NCBI RefSeq assembly: GCF_018070325.1
Contig: NZ_JAGPXY010000003.1
Span: 1-64,000 of the forward strand
DNA length: 64,000 nucleotides
Direction of reading: 5' to 3'
From: Micromonospora sp. H61
GTDB taxonomy: Bacteria > Actinomycetota > Actinomycetes > Mycobacteriales > Micromonosporaceae
Shown: piece by piece, positions 34,630-44,217 of the stretch
Numbering within the stretch: the first letter of the stretch is position 1
Layout: each line of letters starts with the position of its first letter
Notes under the pieces: generated by a model
The model's database searches: none
What the model saw: only the letters and a program-made list of their open reading frames with translations
Told to the model about the DNA's origin: nothing
Program-made: the position numbers and the translations under genes

Positions 34630-35355
34630 ATGGTGCGACCTGACGGGCGAGGGCCCTCTCAACTTCGACCGGTGACCCTGACCCGAGGCTGGAGCACCCA
34701 TCCGGAGGGCTCGGTGCTCGTCGAGTTCGGCGGCACCCGGGTGCTCTGCACGGCGAGCGTCACCGAGGGGGTGCCCCGCTGGCGCAAGGGTTCAGGGCTC
34801 GGTTGGGTGACCGCCGAGTACGCCATGCTGCCCCGGGCCACCAACACCCGCTCCGACCGGGAAAGCGTCAAGGGCCGGGTCGGTGGCCGTACCCACGAGA
34901 TCTCCCGGTTGATCGGCCGTAGTCTGCGGGCCAGCATCGACCTCAAGGCGCTCGGCGAGAACTCGATAGTGCTCGACTGCGACGTGCTCCAGGCCGACGG
35001 CGGCACCCGCACGGCCGCGATCACCGGCGCGTACGTCGCGTTGCACGACGCGGTGGGCTGGCTTGCCGCCCGCAAGTCGTTGGCCGGCAAGCCGGACAAG
35101 GTGATGCACCGCTCGGTGGCCGCGGTCAGCGTGGGGATCATCGCGGGGGAGGCCCGGCTCGACCTCTGCTACGAGGAGGACGTCGCCGCCGAGGTGGACA
35201 TGAACGTGGTCTGCACCGGTGCGGGCGACTTCGTCGAGGTGCAGGGCACCGGCGAGGCGGGCGTGTTCGCCCGCGACCAGCTCGACGCCCTGCTCGACCT
35301 GGCCGTCGCCGGCTGCGCCGAGTTGGCCGAAGCCCAGCGGAAGGCACTCGCATGA
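34630..35355 (+). CDS. rph: ribonuclease PH
   Basis: A 241-aa phosphorolytic 3'-5' exoribonuclease that trims tRNA 3' ends. Signatures: [18 protein letters not shown] with the basic N-terminus, [18 protein letters not shown], the RNA-binding Arg cluster in [20 protein letters not shown], the [14 protein letters not shown] helix and [18 protein letters not shown], in which the phosphate-binding GGTRTA lies. It forms a homohexamer in characterised species. The stop overlaps the rdgB start by 4 nt (ATGA). Confidence 0.96.
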   Translation: MVRPDGRGPSQLRPVTLTRGWSTHPEGSVLVEFGGTRVLCTASVTEGVPRWRKGSGLGWVTAEYAMLPRATNTRSDRESVKGRVGGRTHEISRLIGRSLRASIDLKALGENSIVLDCDVLQADGGTRTAAITGAYVALHDAVGWLAARKSLAGKPDKVMHRSVAAVSVGIIAGEARLDLCYEEDVAAEVDMNVVCTGAGDFVEVQGTGEAGVFARDQLDALLDLAVAGCAELAEAQRKALA

Positions 35356-35969
35356 ACAAGGTCCTGCTCGCCACCCGTAACCGCAAGAAGCTGGTCGAGC
35401 TACAGCGGATCCTGGACGGCGCGCTCGGCGCGCACCGGATCGCCCTGCTCGGGCTGGACGACGTCGAGCAGTACGCGGAGCTGCCGGAGACCGGCCTGAC
35501 CTTCGGCGAGAACGCGTTGATCAAGGCGCGGGAGGGCTGCCGGCAGAGCGGGCTGCCGACCATCGCCGACGACTCCGGGCTCGCGGTGGACGCGCTGAAC
35601 GGGATGCCGGGCGTGTTCAGCGCCCGCTGGTCCGGCCAGCACGGCAACGACCGGGCCAACCTTCAGCTGGTGCTGGACCAGATCGGCGACGTCCCGGACG
35701 AGCAGCGGGCCGCCTCGTTCGTCTGCACCGTGGCGTTGGTGCTGCCGGGCGGCAAGGAGCACCTCGTCGACGGCCGGCAGTCCGGGCGGGTGCTGCGTGC
35801 CCCGCGCGGTGACGGCGGGTTCGGCTACGACCCGATCTTCCTGGGCGACGGACAGGACCGGACCAACGCGGAGCTGACCCCGGCGGAGAAGGACGCCATC
35901 AGTCACCGGGGCAAGGCGCTGCGCGAGCTGGCCAAACTGATCGCCAAGGTGCTGCCGCCCGTCGCCTGA
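35352..35969 (+). CDS. rdgB: non-canonical purine NTP pyrophosphatase (RdgB/HAM1)
   Basis: A 205-aa house-cleaning enzyme that hydrolyses ITP, dITP and XTP to monophosphates. It starts [20 protein letters not shown] (family SxNxxK-type nucleotide-binding start), contains [13 protein letters not shown] and [24 protein letters not shown] (catalytic Asp), and ends with [13 protein letters not shown] and [10 protein letters not shown]. The rph-rdgB pairing is conserved across actinobacteria. The final 23 bp with the stop codon are imperfectly duplicated directly after the gene. Confidence 0.95.
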   Translation: MNKVLLATRNRKKLVELQRILDGALGAHRIALLGLDDVEQYAELPETGLTFGENALIKAREGCRQSGLPTIADDSGLAVDALNGMPGVFSARWSGQHGNDRANLQLVLDQIGDVPDEQRAASFVCTVALVLPGGKEHLVDGRQSGRVLRAPRGDGGFGYDPIFLGDGQDRTNAELTPAEKDAISHRGKALRELAKLIAKVLPPVA

Positions 35970-36000
35970 CGGCGCGAGGTGCTGTCGCCCGCCGCCTGAC
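35948..36000. repeat. duplication of the rdgB 3' end
   Basis: The 23 bp 35948-35970, including the TGA, recur at 35978-36000 with two mismatches, separated by 7 bp. It looks like a small slippage or duplication event that extended the terminator region. Confidence 0.7.
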
Positions 36001-36016
36001 CCGCGGCGGACGACAG
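35982..36016. terminator. bidirectional terminator between rdgB and hutH
   Basis: CTGTCG (35982-35987) with CGACAG (36011-36016) and inner GCCGC (35991-35995) with GCGGC (36003-36007) form a stem with a symmetric internal loop in the convergent gap. Confidence 0.55.
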
Positions 36017-36030
36017 CGACCCGCTGGAGA

Positions 36031-37569
36031 TCAGCCCAGCGGGCCGACCTCCCGTTCGATGGCGGCGCGCAACTCCGGCCCGGCGACGACGGCACGGGCC
36101 GCCTCCATCACCGGGGCGAGGAACACGTCCGGACCGGGTTCGCCGGCTGCCGCACCGAGCGCGGCGACGGCCGCCCGGCCGGCCGGGGACGGCTCCAGCG
36201 GGGCGCGCAGCTGGAGGCCGCGTACGCCGGCCAGCAGCTCCACCGCGAGCAGGCTGGTCAGGTTGTCCAGGACAGTACGCAGCTTCTTGGCCGCCGCCCA
36301 GCCCATCGAGACGTGGTCCTCCTGCATTCCGCTGGTGGGCAGCGAGTCCACCGAGGCGGGGGCGGCCAGTCGACGGTTCTCGGCGACGATCCCGGCCGCA
36401 GTGTACTGGGCGATCATCAGCCCGGAGTTGACCCCGGCGTCGGGGGAGAGGAACGCCGGCAACTCCCGGGAGCGGGTGACGTCGAGCAGCCGGTCGACCC
36501 GCCGCTCGGCGATCGCGCCCACCTCGGCGGCGGCGATGGCGAGGAAGTCCGCGGCGAATCCGAGCGGCGCACCGTGGAAGTTGCCTGTCGACTCGACCCG
36601 GCCGTCCGGCAGCACCACCGGGTTGTCCACAACGGACACCAGCTCCCGGCCGGCGACGGTGCGGACGAAGTCCAGGGTGTCGCGGGCCGCGCCGGCCACC
36701 TGCGGCGCGCAGCGCATCGAGTACGCGTCCTGCACGGCGTGCGCCAGGTCGTCGCGGTGCGAGTCCATCACCCGGGAGTCCTGCAACAGGCGGTGGATGT
36801 TCGCCGCCGACGCCGCCTGACCGGGGTGTGGCCGGATCGCGTGCAGCTCGGGCAGGAACGGCCGCTCCGAGCCGAGCATCGCCTCGATGGCCAGCGCTGC
36901 CGTCACGTCGGCCATGGCGAACAGGTGCGCCGCGTCGTGGATGGCCAGCAGCAGCATGCCGAGCATGCCGTCGGTGCCGTTGATCAGTGCCAGCCCCTCC
37001 TTGGCGGCCAGCTCGATCGGCTTGAGCCCGGCGGCGGTCAACGCGTCGGCCGCGTCCTGCCGCTCGCCGGCCGGGCCGAGCACCCAACCCTCGCCGAGCA
37101 GCACCAGCGCGCAGTGCGCCAGCGGCGCCAGGTCACCGGAGGCGCCCAGCGAGCCGTGCTCCGGCACCCACGGGGTGATGTCGTGGTTGAGCAGGTCGAC
37201 AAGGGCCTCCGCGACCAGCGGCCGGACCCCGGATCGGCCCAGGGCGAGGGATCGGACCCGCAGCAGCATCATGGCCCGGACCACCTCGCGCGGCATCGGG
37301 GCACCCACCCCGGCGGCGTGCGAGCGGATCAGCGCGTGTTGCAGTTCGGCCCGCCGCTCCGGTGCGATGAAGGTGTTGGCCAACGCGCCGAACCCGGTGG
37401 AGACCCCGTAGACGGGACGGCCCGACGACTCGATGCCGTCCACGATGGCCCGGCTGGTCGCCATCGCGTCGACGGTGGCCGGGGCGAGGACGACAGTGGC
37501 GGTGCCGCGGGCCACCGCGAACACGTCGTCGGCGGTGATTCCGGTGGGCTGGATGGTCACGTGCGTCAT
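36031..37569 (-). CDS. hutH: histidine ammonia-lyase
   Basis: A 512-aa MIO-type lyase that deaminates L-histidine to trans-urocanate, the first step of histidine use. The self-forming MIO cofactor triad Ala143-Ser144-Gly145 is in [15 protein letters not shown], and Tyr54 in [14 protein letters not shown] is the catalytic Tyr. Its ATG overlaps the hutI stop by 4 nt. Although it catalyses the first reaction, it is the last gene of the operon. Confidence 0.96.
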   Translation of the reverse strand: MTHVTIQPTGITADDVFAVARGTATVVLAPATVDAMATSRAIVDGIESSGRPVYGVSTGFGALANTFIAPERRAELQHALIRSHAAGVGAPMPREVVRAMMLLRVRSLALGRSGVRPLVAEALVDLLNHDITPWVPEHGSLGASGDLAPLAHCALVLLGEGWVLGPAGERQDAADALTAAGLKPIELAAKEGLALINGTDGMLGMLLLAIHDAAHLFAMADVTAALAIEAMLGSERPFLPELHAIRPHPGQAASAANIHRLLQDSRVMDSHRDDLAHAVQDAYSMRCAPQVAGAARDTLDFVRTVAGRELVSVVDNPVVLPDGRVESTGNFHGAPLGFAADFLAIAAAEVGAIAERRVDRLLDVTRSRELPAFLSPDAGVNSGLMIAQYTAAGIVAENRRLAAPASVDSLPTSGMQEDHVSMGWAAAKKLRTVLDNLTSLLAVELLAGVRGLQLRAPLEPSPAGRAAVAALGAAAGEPGPDVFLAPVMEAARAVVAGPELRAAIEREVGPLG

Positions 37570-38753
37570 TGCGGTGCTCCGTTGCGTATTACCTGGCGGA
37601 TCAGGGGGACACCGGGCCGGTAGGCCAGGTGCAGGTACGACGGCGCGTCGAGGACGACGAGGTCGGCCCGCGCGCCGGGGGTGAGCACACCGATGTCGTC
37701 GCGGCGCAGCGCCCGAGCGCCACCGGCGGTGGCGGCCCAGACCGCCTCCGCCGGGGTCATCCGCATCTCGCGGACCGCGAGGGCCACGCAGAACGGCATC
37801 GACGAGGTGTACGACGAGCCGGGGTTGCAGTCCGTCGCCAGCGCCACCGTGACGCCGGCGTCGAGCAGCCGGCGGGCGTCCGGGTACGGCGAGCGGGTGG
37901 AGAACTCCGCTCCGGGCAGCAGTGTCGCCACCGTGCGGGTGCCCGACCCGTCGCTGTGGGCCGTGTCGGCCAGCGCGGCCACGTCGGCGTCGCTCAGGTG
38001 GGTGCAGTGGTCGACGCTGGCCGCGTCCAGCTCCACGCCCAGCTGCACCCCGGGGCCGGGGCCGAGCTGGTTGGCATGCAGCCGTACGCCCAGCCCGGCG
38101 GCCTGACCGCAGGCCAGGATGGCGCGGGCGTGGTCCACGTCGAAGGCGCCCCGCTCGCAGAACACATCGATCCACTTCGCGTGCGGGGCGGCGGCGGCCA
38201 GCATCGGCCCGCAGACCAACCCCACGTAGTCGTCGGGGCGGTCGGCGTACTCGGCGGGCACCACGTGCGCGCCCAGGAAGGTGGTCTCGGTGCTGGTCTC
38301 GGCGGCGATCCGCAGCGAGCGGGCCTCGTCGGCGACCGTCAGGCCGTACCCACTCTTGATCTCCATGGTCGTGGTGCCCTGGCGCAGCGCCTCCCCGCGC
38401 AGCCGGCGCACTGTGGCGCGCAGTTCGTCGTCGGTGGCGGCCCGGGTGGCACCGACAGTGGTCCGGATGCCGCCGCCGGTGTAGGGCTGACCGGCCATCC
38501 GGGCGGCGAACTCGGCGGCCCGATCCCCGGCGAAGACCAGGTGGGCGTGGCTGTCCACGAAACCGGGCAGCACGGCGGCCCCACCGGCGTCGACGTGATG
38601 GTCGGCGGCCGGCGCGTACGCGGACGCGCCGACCCAGACCACCCGGCCCTCCTCGACCAGCACCGCGGCGTTGCGGCGGATGCCGAGCGGGCCCTCGCCG
38701 GCACCGTTGGTGACCAACTCCCCGATGTTGTCGACCAGCAGGCTGCCGCTCAT
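37566..38753 (-). CDS. hutI: imidazolonepropionase
   Basis: A 395-aa amidohydrolase-fold metalloenzyme that opens 4-imidazolone-5-propionate to N-formimino-L-glutamate. Metal ligands are in [17 protein letters not shown] (HxH), then [39 protein letters not shown] and the late Asp in [13 protein letters not shown], all diagnostic for HutI. The start at 38753 overlaps the hutF stop by 4 nt; a much longer upstream frame is only an antisense-free extension into hutF and is not used. Confidence 0.95.
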   Translation of the reverse strand: MSGSLLVDNIGELVTNGAGEGPLGIRRNAAVLVEEGRVVWVGASAYAPAADHHVDAGGAAVLPGFVDSHAHLVFAGDRAAEFAARMAGQPYTGGGIRTTVGATRAATDDELRATVRRLRGEALRQGTTTMEIKSGYGLTVADEARSLRIAAETSTETTFLGAHVVPAEYADRPDDYVGLVCGPMLAAAAPHAKWIDVFCERGAFDVDHARAILACGQAAGLGVRLHANQLGPGPGVQLGVELDAASVDHCTHLSDADVAALADTAHSDGSGTRTVATLLPGAEFSTRSPYPDARRLLDAGVTVALATDCNPGSSYTSSMPFCVALAVREMRMTPAEAVWAATAGGARALRRDDIGVLTPGARADLVVLDAPSYLHLAYRPGVPLIRQVIRNGAPQ

Positions 38754-40111
38754 GCGGGCGTCACCGCCTCGATCGCGGACGACAGTTCGGTCGGCACGTC
38801 CACTGTCAGATGTCGGCCCTCGGCCACCACCACCCGGCCGTCCACCACCACCTGATCGACGTCCGCCGCGCCGGCGGCGAAGAACGCGCCCACCGGCGGC
38901 ACCCCGGCGGTGCGGGCGCTGTCCAGGCGTACCGTCACCAGGTCGGCGCGGGCGCCCACCGCGATCCTTCCGGCGTCTGCCCAGCCGAGCGCGGCGTGCC
39001 CGGCGACGCTGGCCGCGTTCAGCAGGTCGAGCGGCGCGAAGTGACCACGCCGGCGGGTACGCAGCCGCTCGTCCAGCTCCACCGCCCGAGCCTCCTCGAA
39101 CAGGTCGATCACGGCGTGGCTGTCGCTGCCGAGGCTCAACCGGATGCCCGCGTCGGCCATCAGCCGGGCCGGGCCGATGCCGTCGGCGAGGTCCCGCTCG
39201 GTGGTCGGGCAGAGGCACACACCGGTCCGGCTGTCGGCGAGCACTGACAGGTCCGCGCTGGTGGGGTGGGTGGCGTGGACGGCGGTGGTGTGCGGCCCGA
39301 GCACGCCGTGCTCGGCGAGCAGGGCGGTGGGCGAGCGCCCGTGCACGGCGCGGCACTCGTCGTTCGCGGCGGGCTGCTCGGAGAGGTGCACGTGCAGCGG
39401 CGCCTGCCGCTCCCCGGCCCAGTCGGCGACAGTACGCAACTGATCGGCCGGTACGGCCCGCACCGAGTGCACGGCCGCGCCGACCCGGACGTGCGGGTCC
39501 GTCGGTTGGAACGCCGCGGCCCGCTCGGCCCAGCGGGCCGCGTCGCCGTCGCCGAAGCGGCGCTGCGGCCCGGCGAGGGGTCGACCGTCCACGCTGGAGG
39601 TCAGGTAGCAGGTGTCCAGCACTGTGAGCCGGATCCCGGCGTGCGCGGCGGCCTCCACCAGCGCTGCACCCATCGCGTTCGGGTCGTCGTAGGCGCCGCC
39701 GTCCGGCCGGTGGTGCAGGTAGTGGAACTCGCCCACGCAGGTGATCCCGGCGAGCGCCATCTCGGCGTAGACGGCCCGGGCCAGCGCGAGGTAGGTGTCC
39801 GGGTCCAGCCGGTCCGCGACGGCGTACATCTGGTCCCGCCAGGTCCAGAAGTCACCCCGTCCACAGTGGGTACGCCCGCGCAGCGCCCGGTGGAACGCGT
39901 GCGAGTGCACATTGGCCAGCCCTGGCAGGGTCAGGCCGGGCAGCCGGGTGGCGTCGCCCAACACCTCCACGCCGGCGGCCGGGCCGCCAGCCCCCGCCAG
40001 CGGTGTGAGTGCGGCGATCCGCCCGTCCTCGACCTCGATGAGCACGTCGGGCGTGGGCTCGGCGTGCTCGGGCAGCCAGGCGTATTCAGCGAGCCAGCGG
40101 GCGGTGGTCAT
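38750..40111 (-). CDS. hutF: formimidoylglutamate deiminase
   Basis: A 453-aa amidohydrolase that releases ammonia from N-formimidoylglutamate to give N-formylglutamate. Features: [16 protein letters not shown] (HxH metal site), [31 protein letters not shown], and [17 protein letters not shown] with the metal Asp. Its AAAGGAGG Shine-Dalgarno (40120-40127) overlaps one arm of a 13-bp inverted repeat, so translation could be controlled by RNA pairing. It begins four bases into the stop of a possible small ORF. Confidence 0.93.
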   Translation of the reverse strand: MTTARWLAEYAWLPEHAEPTPDVLIEVEDGRIAALTPLAGAGGPAAGVEVLGDATRLPGLTLPGLANVHSHAFHRALRGRTHCGRGDFWTWRDQMYAVADRLDPDTYLALARAVYAEMALAGITCVGEFHYLHHRPDGGAYDDPNAMGAALVEAAAHAGIRLTVLDTCYLTSSVDGRPLAGPQRRFGDGDAARWAERAAAFQPTDPHVRVGAAVHSVRAVPADQLRTVADWAGERQAPLHVHLSEQPAANDECRAVHGRSPTALLAEHGVLGPHTTAVHATHPTSADLSVLADSRTGVCLCPTTERDLADGIGPARLMADAGIRLSLGSDSHAVIDLFEEARAVELDERLRTRRRGHFAPLDLLNAASVAGHAALGWADAGRIAVGARADLVTVRLDSARTAGVPPVGAFFAAGAADVDQVVVDGRVVVAEGRHLTVDVPTELSSAIEAVTPA

Positions 40112-40341
40112 ACTCCTCGCCTCCTTTGGAGCTGAATCGTCTGCGACATCAGCGGCCGGGGTGACACCGGCGGCCGCGGTGACGCCGACAGTTGGGGCGC
40201 TTCGGCTGATTCGTTTACGACATCAGCTCCAAAGGACGACAACAGGAGATGCCGCACCTCGCCACGCCGGAGACTCCGCACCCACCGACGCCGCAGCTCC
40301 GTGCCGTCCGCGGAGCGGCTCGCGACGTCGTTCACCGGCAT
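40108..40341 (-). CDS. possible 77-aa small protein between the M20 gene and hutF
   Basis: This ORF fits exactly between two operon genes: its ATG lies inside the end of the M20 gene with a GGAGGAG Shine-Dalgarno 5 nt upstream, and its TGA overlaps the hutF ATG (ATGA), the same coupling used elsewhere in the operon. The first 37 codons ([40 protein letters not shown]) have high GC at third positions. The rest covers a repeat element and has ordinary base use. The product is Arg-rich and I do not recognise it. It may exist only to couple translation, or be part of a dispersed repeat. Confidence 0.4.
   Translation of the reverse strand: MPVNDVASRSADGTELRRRWVRSLRRGEVRHLLLSSFGADVVNESAEAPQLSASPRPPVSPRPLMSQTIQLQRRRGV
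40123..40235. repeat. 113-bp element with 13-bp terminal inverted repeats and internal 23-bp direct repeats
   Basis: CCTTTGGAGCTGA (40123-40135) is the exact complement of TCAGCTCCAAAGG (40223-40235). Two 23-bp units, 40131-40153 and 40205-40227, are direct repeats with four differences, each bounded by GCTGA and TCAGC with TCGT-N2-RCGA at the core. I suspect a dispersed palindromic (REP/MITE-like) element, or tandem operators. No target-site duplication is visible. Confidence 0.7.
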
Positions 40342-41534
40342 GTCAGCTCCTCCAGCACCCGGGCCAGCGCCCGTACCCCGGCCGCGCAGTCGTCGTCGGT
40401 GGCGGCCTCGGCGGGGGAGTGCGAGACGCCGGTCGGGTTGCGGACGAAGAGCATCGCGGTGGGCAGGTACGCGGCGAGCACCCCGGCGTCGTGCCCCGCG
40501 CCGGTGGGCAGCACCGGCGCGTCGAGCAGTGTGGCCAGGCGGTTGGCCAGCCCGCCGTCGAAGGCGACCACCGGGGTGGCCGACTCCTCGGTGACGGTCA
40601 CCGTCGTACCGTCGCGGCGGGCCCGCTCGGCGAGCTTGCCGCGTACCGCGTCGACCAGCCCGGTCAGCGTCTCCGGGTCGGCCGCCCGGGCGTCCAGCCA
40701 GCCGGTAACCTTCGACGGGATCGCGTTCGTGGCGTTGGGTTCGACGGCGACCCGGCCCACTGTGGCGTGCGCGCCGCGCAGCCGGGCCTCCTTGTTGGCC
40801 GCCAGGACCGTGAACGCGTAGGTCAGCATCGGGTCGCGGCGGTCGGCCATCCGGGTGGTGCCCGCGTGGTTGCCCTCGCCGACGACGTCGAAGCGCCACC
40901 GGCCGTGCGGCCAGATCGCGCTGGCCACCGCGACCGGCGCGTCCGTGTCGACGAGCGCGCGGCCCTGTTCGACGTGCAACTCGACGAAGGCGCCGAACCG
41001 GCCCAGCAACTCCGGGCGGGCGCCCGCCGGCCGGTCACCGAGCGCCTCGGCGAAGCTCACCCCGGCCGCGTCGCGCAGGACGGCCGCGCGTTCGGGCGGC
41101 AGCGCCCCGGTGAGCAGCCGCGACCCCAGACACGGTACGCCGAAGCGCGCTCCCTCCTCCTCGACGAAGGCACCCAGCACCAGCGGCCGGCCGGGGGTGA
41201 CGCCCGCGGCGCGCAGCTCGTCCACGGCGAGGAACGCGCTCACGATGCCGAGTGGCCCGTCGTACGCCCCGCCGTGCGGCACCGAGTCGAAGTGGCTGCC
41301 GGTGAGCACCGCGTCGGACGCTTCCGGGTCACCCCAGTGGGCGAAGAGGTTGCCGTTGCCGTCCTCGGTGACCGGCATGGCACGGCGCTCGGCCTGCGCC
41401 CGGAACCAGGCGCGCAGCTCCCGCTCCGGCTCGGTCAACGCGTACCGCAGATAGCCGCCGCTGTCGGCGTCCCGTCCGACCGGCGCGATCTCGTCCCACA
41501 GCGCCCGGAACCGGGCGGAAAGGTCGTCGCTCAT
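40332..41534 (-). CDS. M20-family amidohydrolase (AllC / N-carbamoylase type), probable formylglutamate hydrolase
   Basis: A 400-aa binuclear zinc amidohydrolase of the allantoate amidohydrolase/N-carbamoyl-L-amino-acid hydrolase group. Metal and catalytic residues: His81 in [16 protein letters not shown], Asp92 in the same run, Glu126-Glu127 in [10 protein letters not shown], and His in FVELHVEQG. HutF makes N-formylglutamate, and no hutG-type deformylase is present, so this enzyme most likely takes that step, giving glutamate and formate. That is inference from position. Start and stop overlap its neighbours, hutU (ATGA) and the small ORF. Confidence 0.85.
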   Translation of the reverse strand: MSDDLSARFRALWDEIAPVGRDADSGGYLRYALTEPERELRAWFRAQAERRAMPVTEDGNGNLFAHWGDPEASDAVLTGSHFDSVPHGGAYDGPLGIVSAFLAVDELRAAGVTPGRPLVLGAFVEEEGARFGVPCLGSRLLTGALPPERAAVLRDAAGVSFAEALGDRPAGARPELLGRFGAFVELHVEQGRALVDTDAPVAVASAIWPHGRWRFDVVGEGNHAGTTRMADRRDPMLTYAFTVLAANKEARLRGAHATVGRVAVEPNATNAIPSKVTGWLDARAADPETLTGLVDAVRGKLAERARRDGTTVTVTEESATPVVAFDGGLANRLATLLDAPVLPTGAGHDAGVLAAYLPTAMLFVRNPTGVSHSPAEAATDDDCAAGVRALARVLEELTCR

Positions 41535-43216
41535 GCGGCTCCCTCGGTCATGGGGACCCGGACCCCGGTGCGGTCGGCGACCTCGCGGGCGCTCTCGTAG
41601 CCGGCGTCGACGTGCCGGATGACGCCCATCGCCGGGTCGTTGGTGAGCACCCGCTCGATCTTCTGACCGGCGAGGGCGGTGCCGTCGGCCACGCACACCT
41701 GCCCGGCGTGGATCGACCGGCCGATGCCCACCCCGCCGCCGTGGTGGATGGACACCCAGGAAGCCCCGCTGGCCGTGTTGACCAGGGCGTTGAGCAGCGG
41801 CCAGTCGGCGATGGCGTCGGAGCCGTCAGCCATCCCCTCGGTCTCCCGGTACGGGCTCGCGACGCTGCCGGTGTCCAGGTGGTCCCGGCCGATCACCACC
41901 GGGGCGGAGAGTTCGCCGGAGGCGACCATGTCGTTGAACCGCACGCCCGCCCTGTCCCGTTCGCCCTGACCGAGCCAGCAGATCCGAGCCGGCAGGCCCT
42001 GGAAGGCGACCCGCTCACCGGCCAGCTTGATCCAGCGGGCCAGCGACTCGTTCTCCGGGAACAGGTCGAGGATGGCCCGGTCGGTGGCCGCGATGTCGGC
42101 CGGGTCGCCGGAGAGCGCCGCCCACCGGAACGGACCCCTACCCTCACAGAACAACGGCCGGATGTACGCGGGCACGAAGCCCGGGAAGTCGAAGGCGCGC
42201 TGGTAGCCGCCGAGCTGCGCCTCACCCCGGATGGAGTTGCCGTAGTCGAAAACCTCGGCGCCGGCGTCGAGGAAGCCGACCATCGCCTCGACGTGCGTCG
42301 CCATCGACGCGCGGGCCCGGTCGGTGAACTCGGCCGGCTTCGCGGCGGCGTAGTCCCGGGCCTCGGCCAGTTCCACCCCCACCGGCAGGTACGCCAGTGG
42401 GTCGTGCGCGCTGGTCTGGTCGGTCACGATGTCGATCTCGACGCCCCGGTTGAGCAGCTCCGGGAAGACCTCGGCGGCGTTGCCGACCACACCCACGCTC
42501 AGGGCCCGGCGCTCCCGCTTCGCGGCGCGCACCCGAGCGATCGCGTCGTCCAGGGAGTCGGCGACCTCATCCAGGTAGCGGTCGTGCACCCGACGGTCGA
42601 GCCGGGTGCGGTCCACGTCAACGATCAGGCAGACGCCGCCGTTCATGGTGACCGCGAGTGGCTGCGCGCCGCCCATGCCGCCGCAGCCGGCGGTCAGCGT
42701 CAGCGTGCCGGCGAGGGTGCTGTCGCTCTGCCCCTGCCCGTCGCCCCGGGCGTCGGCGATCTTGGCGGCCACCGCCGCGAACGTCTCGTAGGTGCCCTGG
42801 AGGATGCCCTGGGTGCCGATGTAGATCCACGAACCGGCGGTCATCTGCCCGTACATGGTCAGGCCGAGTTGTTCGAGGCGGCGGAACTCCGGCCAGGTCG
42901 CCCAGTCGCCGACCAGGTTCGAGTTGGCCAGCAGCACCCGGGGCGCCCACTCGTGGGTGCGCATCACCCCGACCGGGCGGCCCGACTGCACCAGCATCGT
43001 CTCGTCCTCGCGCAGGTCGGTCAGCGTGCGGACCAACGCGTGGTACGACGGCCAGTCCCGCGCCGCCTTGCCGGTGCCGCCGTAGACCACCAGGTCGTCG
43101 GGGCGTTCGGCCACCTCGGGGTCGAGGTTGTTCATCAACATCCGCAGGGCGCCCTCCTGCTGCCACCCGCGGGTGGTGAGCTGGCTGCCCCGTGCGGCAC
43201 GAATGGGTCGGGTCAT
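41531..43216 (-). CDS. hutU: urocanate hydratase
   Basis: A 561-aa NAD+-dependent enzyme that hydrates urocanate to imidazolonepropionate. It begins after GAGGAG with [18 protein letters not shown]; the signature [14 protein letters not shown] binds NAD+, and [27 protein letters not shown] and [16 protein letters not shown] [16 protein letters not shown] are further family segments. ATG 43216 is used rather than 43237, since the latter adds only seven unconserved residues over the SD. The gene lies 17 bp after the RpiR regulator on the same strand. Confidence 0.96.
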   Translation of the reverse strand: MTRPIRAARGSQLTTRGWQQEGALRMLMNNLDPEVAERPDDLVVYGGTGKAARDWPSYHALVRTLTDLREDETMLVQSGRPVGVMRTHEWAPRVLLANSNLVGDWATWPEFRRLEQLGLTMYGQMTAGSWIYIGTQGILQGTYETFAAVAAKIADARGDGQGQSDSTLAGTLTLTAGCGGMGGAQPLAVTMNGGVCLIVDVDRTRLDRRVHDRYLDEVADSLDDAIARVRAAKRERRALSVGVVGNAAEVFPELLNRGVEIDIVTDQTSAHDPLAYLPVGVELAEARDYAAAKPAEFTDRARASMATHVEAMVGFLDAGAEVFDYGNSIRGEAQLGGYQRAFDFPGFVPAYIRPLFCEGRGPFRWAALSGDPADIAATDRAILDLFPENESLARWIKLAGERVAFQGLPARICWLGQGERDRAGVRFNDMVASGELSAPVVIGRDHLDTGSVASPYRETEGMADGSDAIADWPLLNALVNTASGASWVSIHHGGGVGIGRSIHAGQVCVADGTALAGQKIERVLTNDPAMGVIRHVDAGYESAREVADRTGVRVPMTEGAA

Positions 43217-43233
43217 CTCTGGTTCTCCTCCGG

Positions 43234-44085
43234 TCAACCGAGGAACAACTGTCGGCGGGCCGCGGAGGCTTCGAACGCCTCCAGTCGGCGCTGGGTGTCG
43301 GCCGGCGTGGCGTCGCAGATCGCCTGCAACAGCACCATGGCCAGGGTCATCGGGGCGGTGTGCAGGTCGAAGACGAGCTGCGCGCCGACCGCGGCGGCGA
43401 GCACCACGTCGGCGTGCTCGGTGGCCGGGCTGACCGGCGAGTCGGTGATCGCCACCACTGTCAACCCGGCGTGGCGGGCGTCGCGCAGCGCGTCAAGGGT
43501 CTCCCGGGGGTAGCGGGGCAGCACGAAGGCCAGAACGGCGGACGCCCCGGCCTCGGCCGCCTGCTCCAGGCGATCGGTGAGCAGGCTGCCGCCGTCGTCG
43601 AGGACCCGCACGTCCGGGTGCACCTTCGCCGCGAAGTAGGCGAAGTACGCGGCCAGCGGCGCGGCGGCGCGCAGGCCGAGCACCGGCAGTGGGCGACTCT
43701 CGGCGAGCAGGCGCCCGGTCTCGGCGATCCGGTCCCGGTCGGCGAGCTGACCGGCCAGTCGGTCCAGGTTGCCCATCTCCGCGCGTACCGCCTGCTGGAG
43801 TTCGTTGCCGGCGTCCGTCGATCCGCCCGGAGTCGAGCCGGTGAGGTCCCGCAGCCGGCGGCGCAGCGCCGGGTAGCCGTCGTGGCCGAGCGCGACGGCG
43901 AACCGGGTGACCGACGGCTGACTCACGCCGGCCAGCTCGGCGACCTCGGCGGCGGACAGGTATGCCACGCCGGGGGCGTGCTGCACCAGACAGTGCGCGA
44001 TTCGGCGCTGGGTGGGGGTGAGCCGCACCCCTTGGAACAGGTCGAGCACCCGGTCAGCGGGTGCTGCGACAGCTCCTTCATTCAT
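43234..44085 (-). CDS. MurR/RpiR-family transcriptional regulator of the hut operon
   Basis: A 283-aa regulator with an N-terminal HTH_6 domain (about 15-85; [39 protein letters not shown]) and a C-terminal SIS sugar-isomerase-like effector domain (about 115-250). The SIS domain normally binds phosphosugars, but in this setting the effector is more likely urocanate or another histidine catabolite. As the first gene of the hut operon it probably controls its own promoter; an AT-rich set of inverted repeats lies 9-32 bp upstream of its start. Confidence 0.87.
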   Translation of the reverse strand: MNEGAVAAPADRVLDLFQGVRLTPTQRRIAHCLVQHAPGVAYLSAAEVAELAGVSQPSVTRFAVALGHDGYPALRRRLRDLTGSTPGGSTDAGNELQQAVRAEMGNLDRLAGQLADRDRIAETGRLLAESRPLPVLGLRAAAPLAAYFAYFAAKVHPDVRVLDDGGSLLTDRLEQAAEAGASAVLAFVLPRYPRETLDALRDARHAGLTVVAITDSPVSPATEHADVVLAAAVGAQLVFDLHTAPMTLAMVLLQAICDATPADTQRRLEAFEASAARRQLFLG

Positions 44086-44093
44086 GAGCTGAC

Positions 44094-44117
44094 TCTATGC
44101 ATAGAAACTTTCATAGA
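44094..44117. promoter_or_regulatory. operator-like inverted repeats in front of the RpiR gene
   Basis: TCTATGCATAGA (44094-44105) is a perfect 12-bp palindrome; it overlaps GAAACTTTC (44104-44112) and CATAGA is repeated 12 bp further on (44112-44117). The AT content contrasts with surrounding DNA. Likely binding site for the adjacent regulator. Confidence 0.5.
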
Positions 44118-44217
44118 CAACCACCTCGGGTCACCCCCGCCCCCCGTTCAGCCGTCGCGACTCGTAACATGCGGGCGTCCAGCGCGAGCAGGATTCGCGT
44201 CGTCGAGAAGGAGCGCC

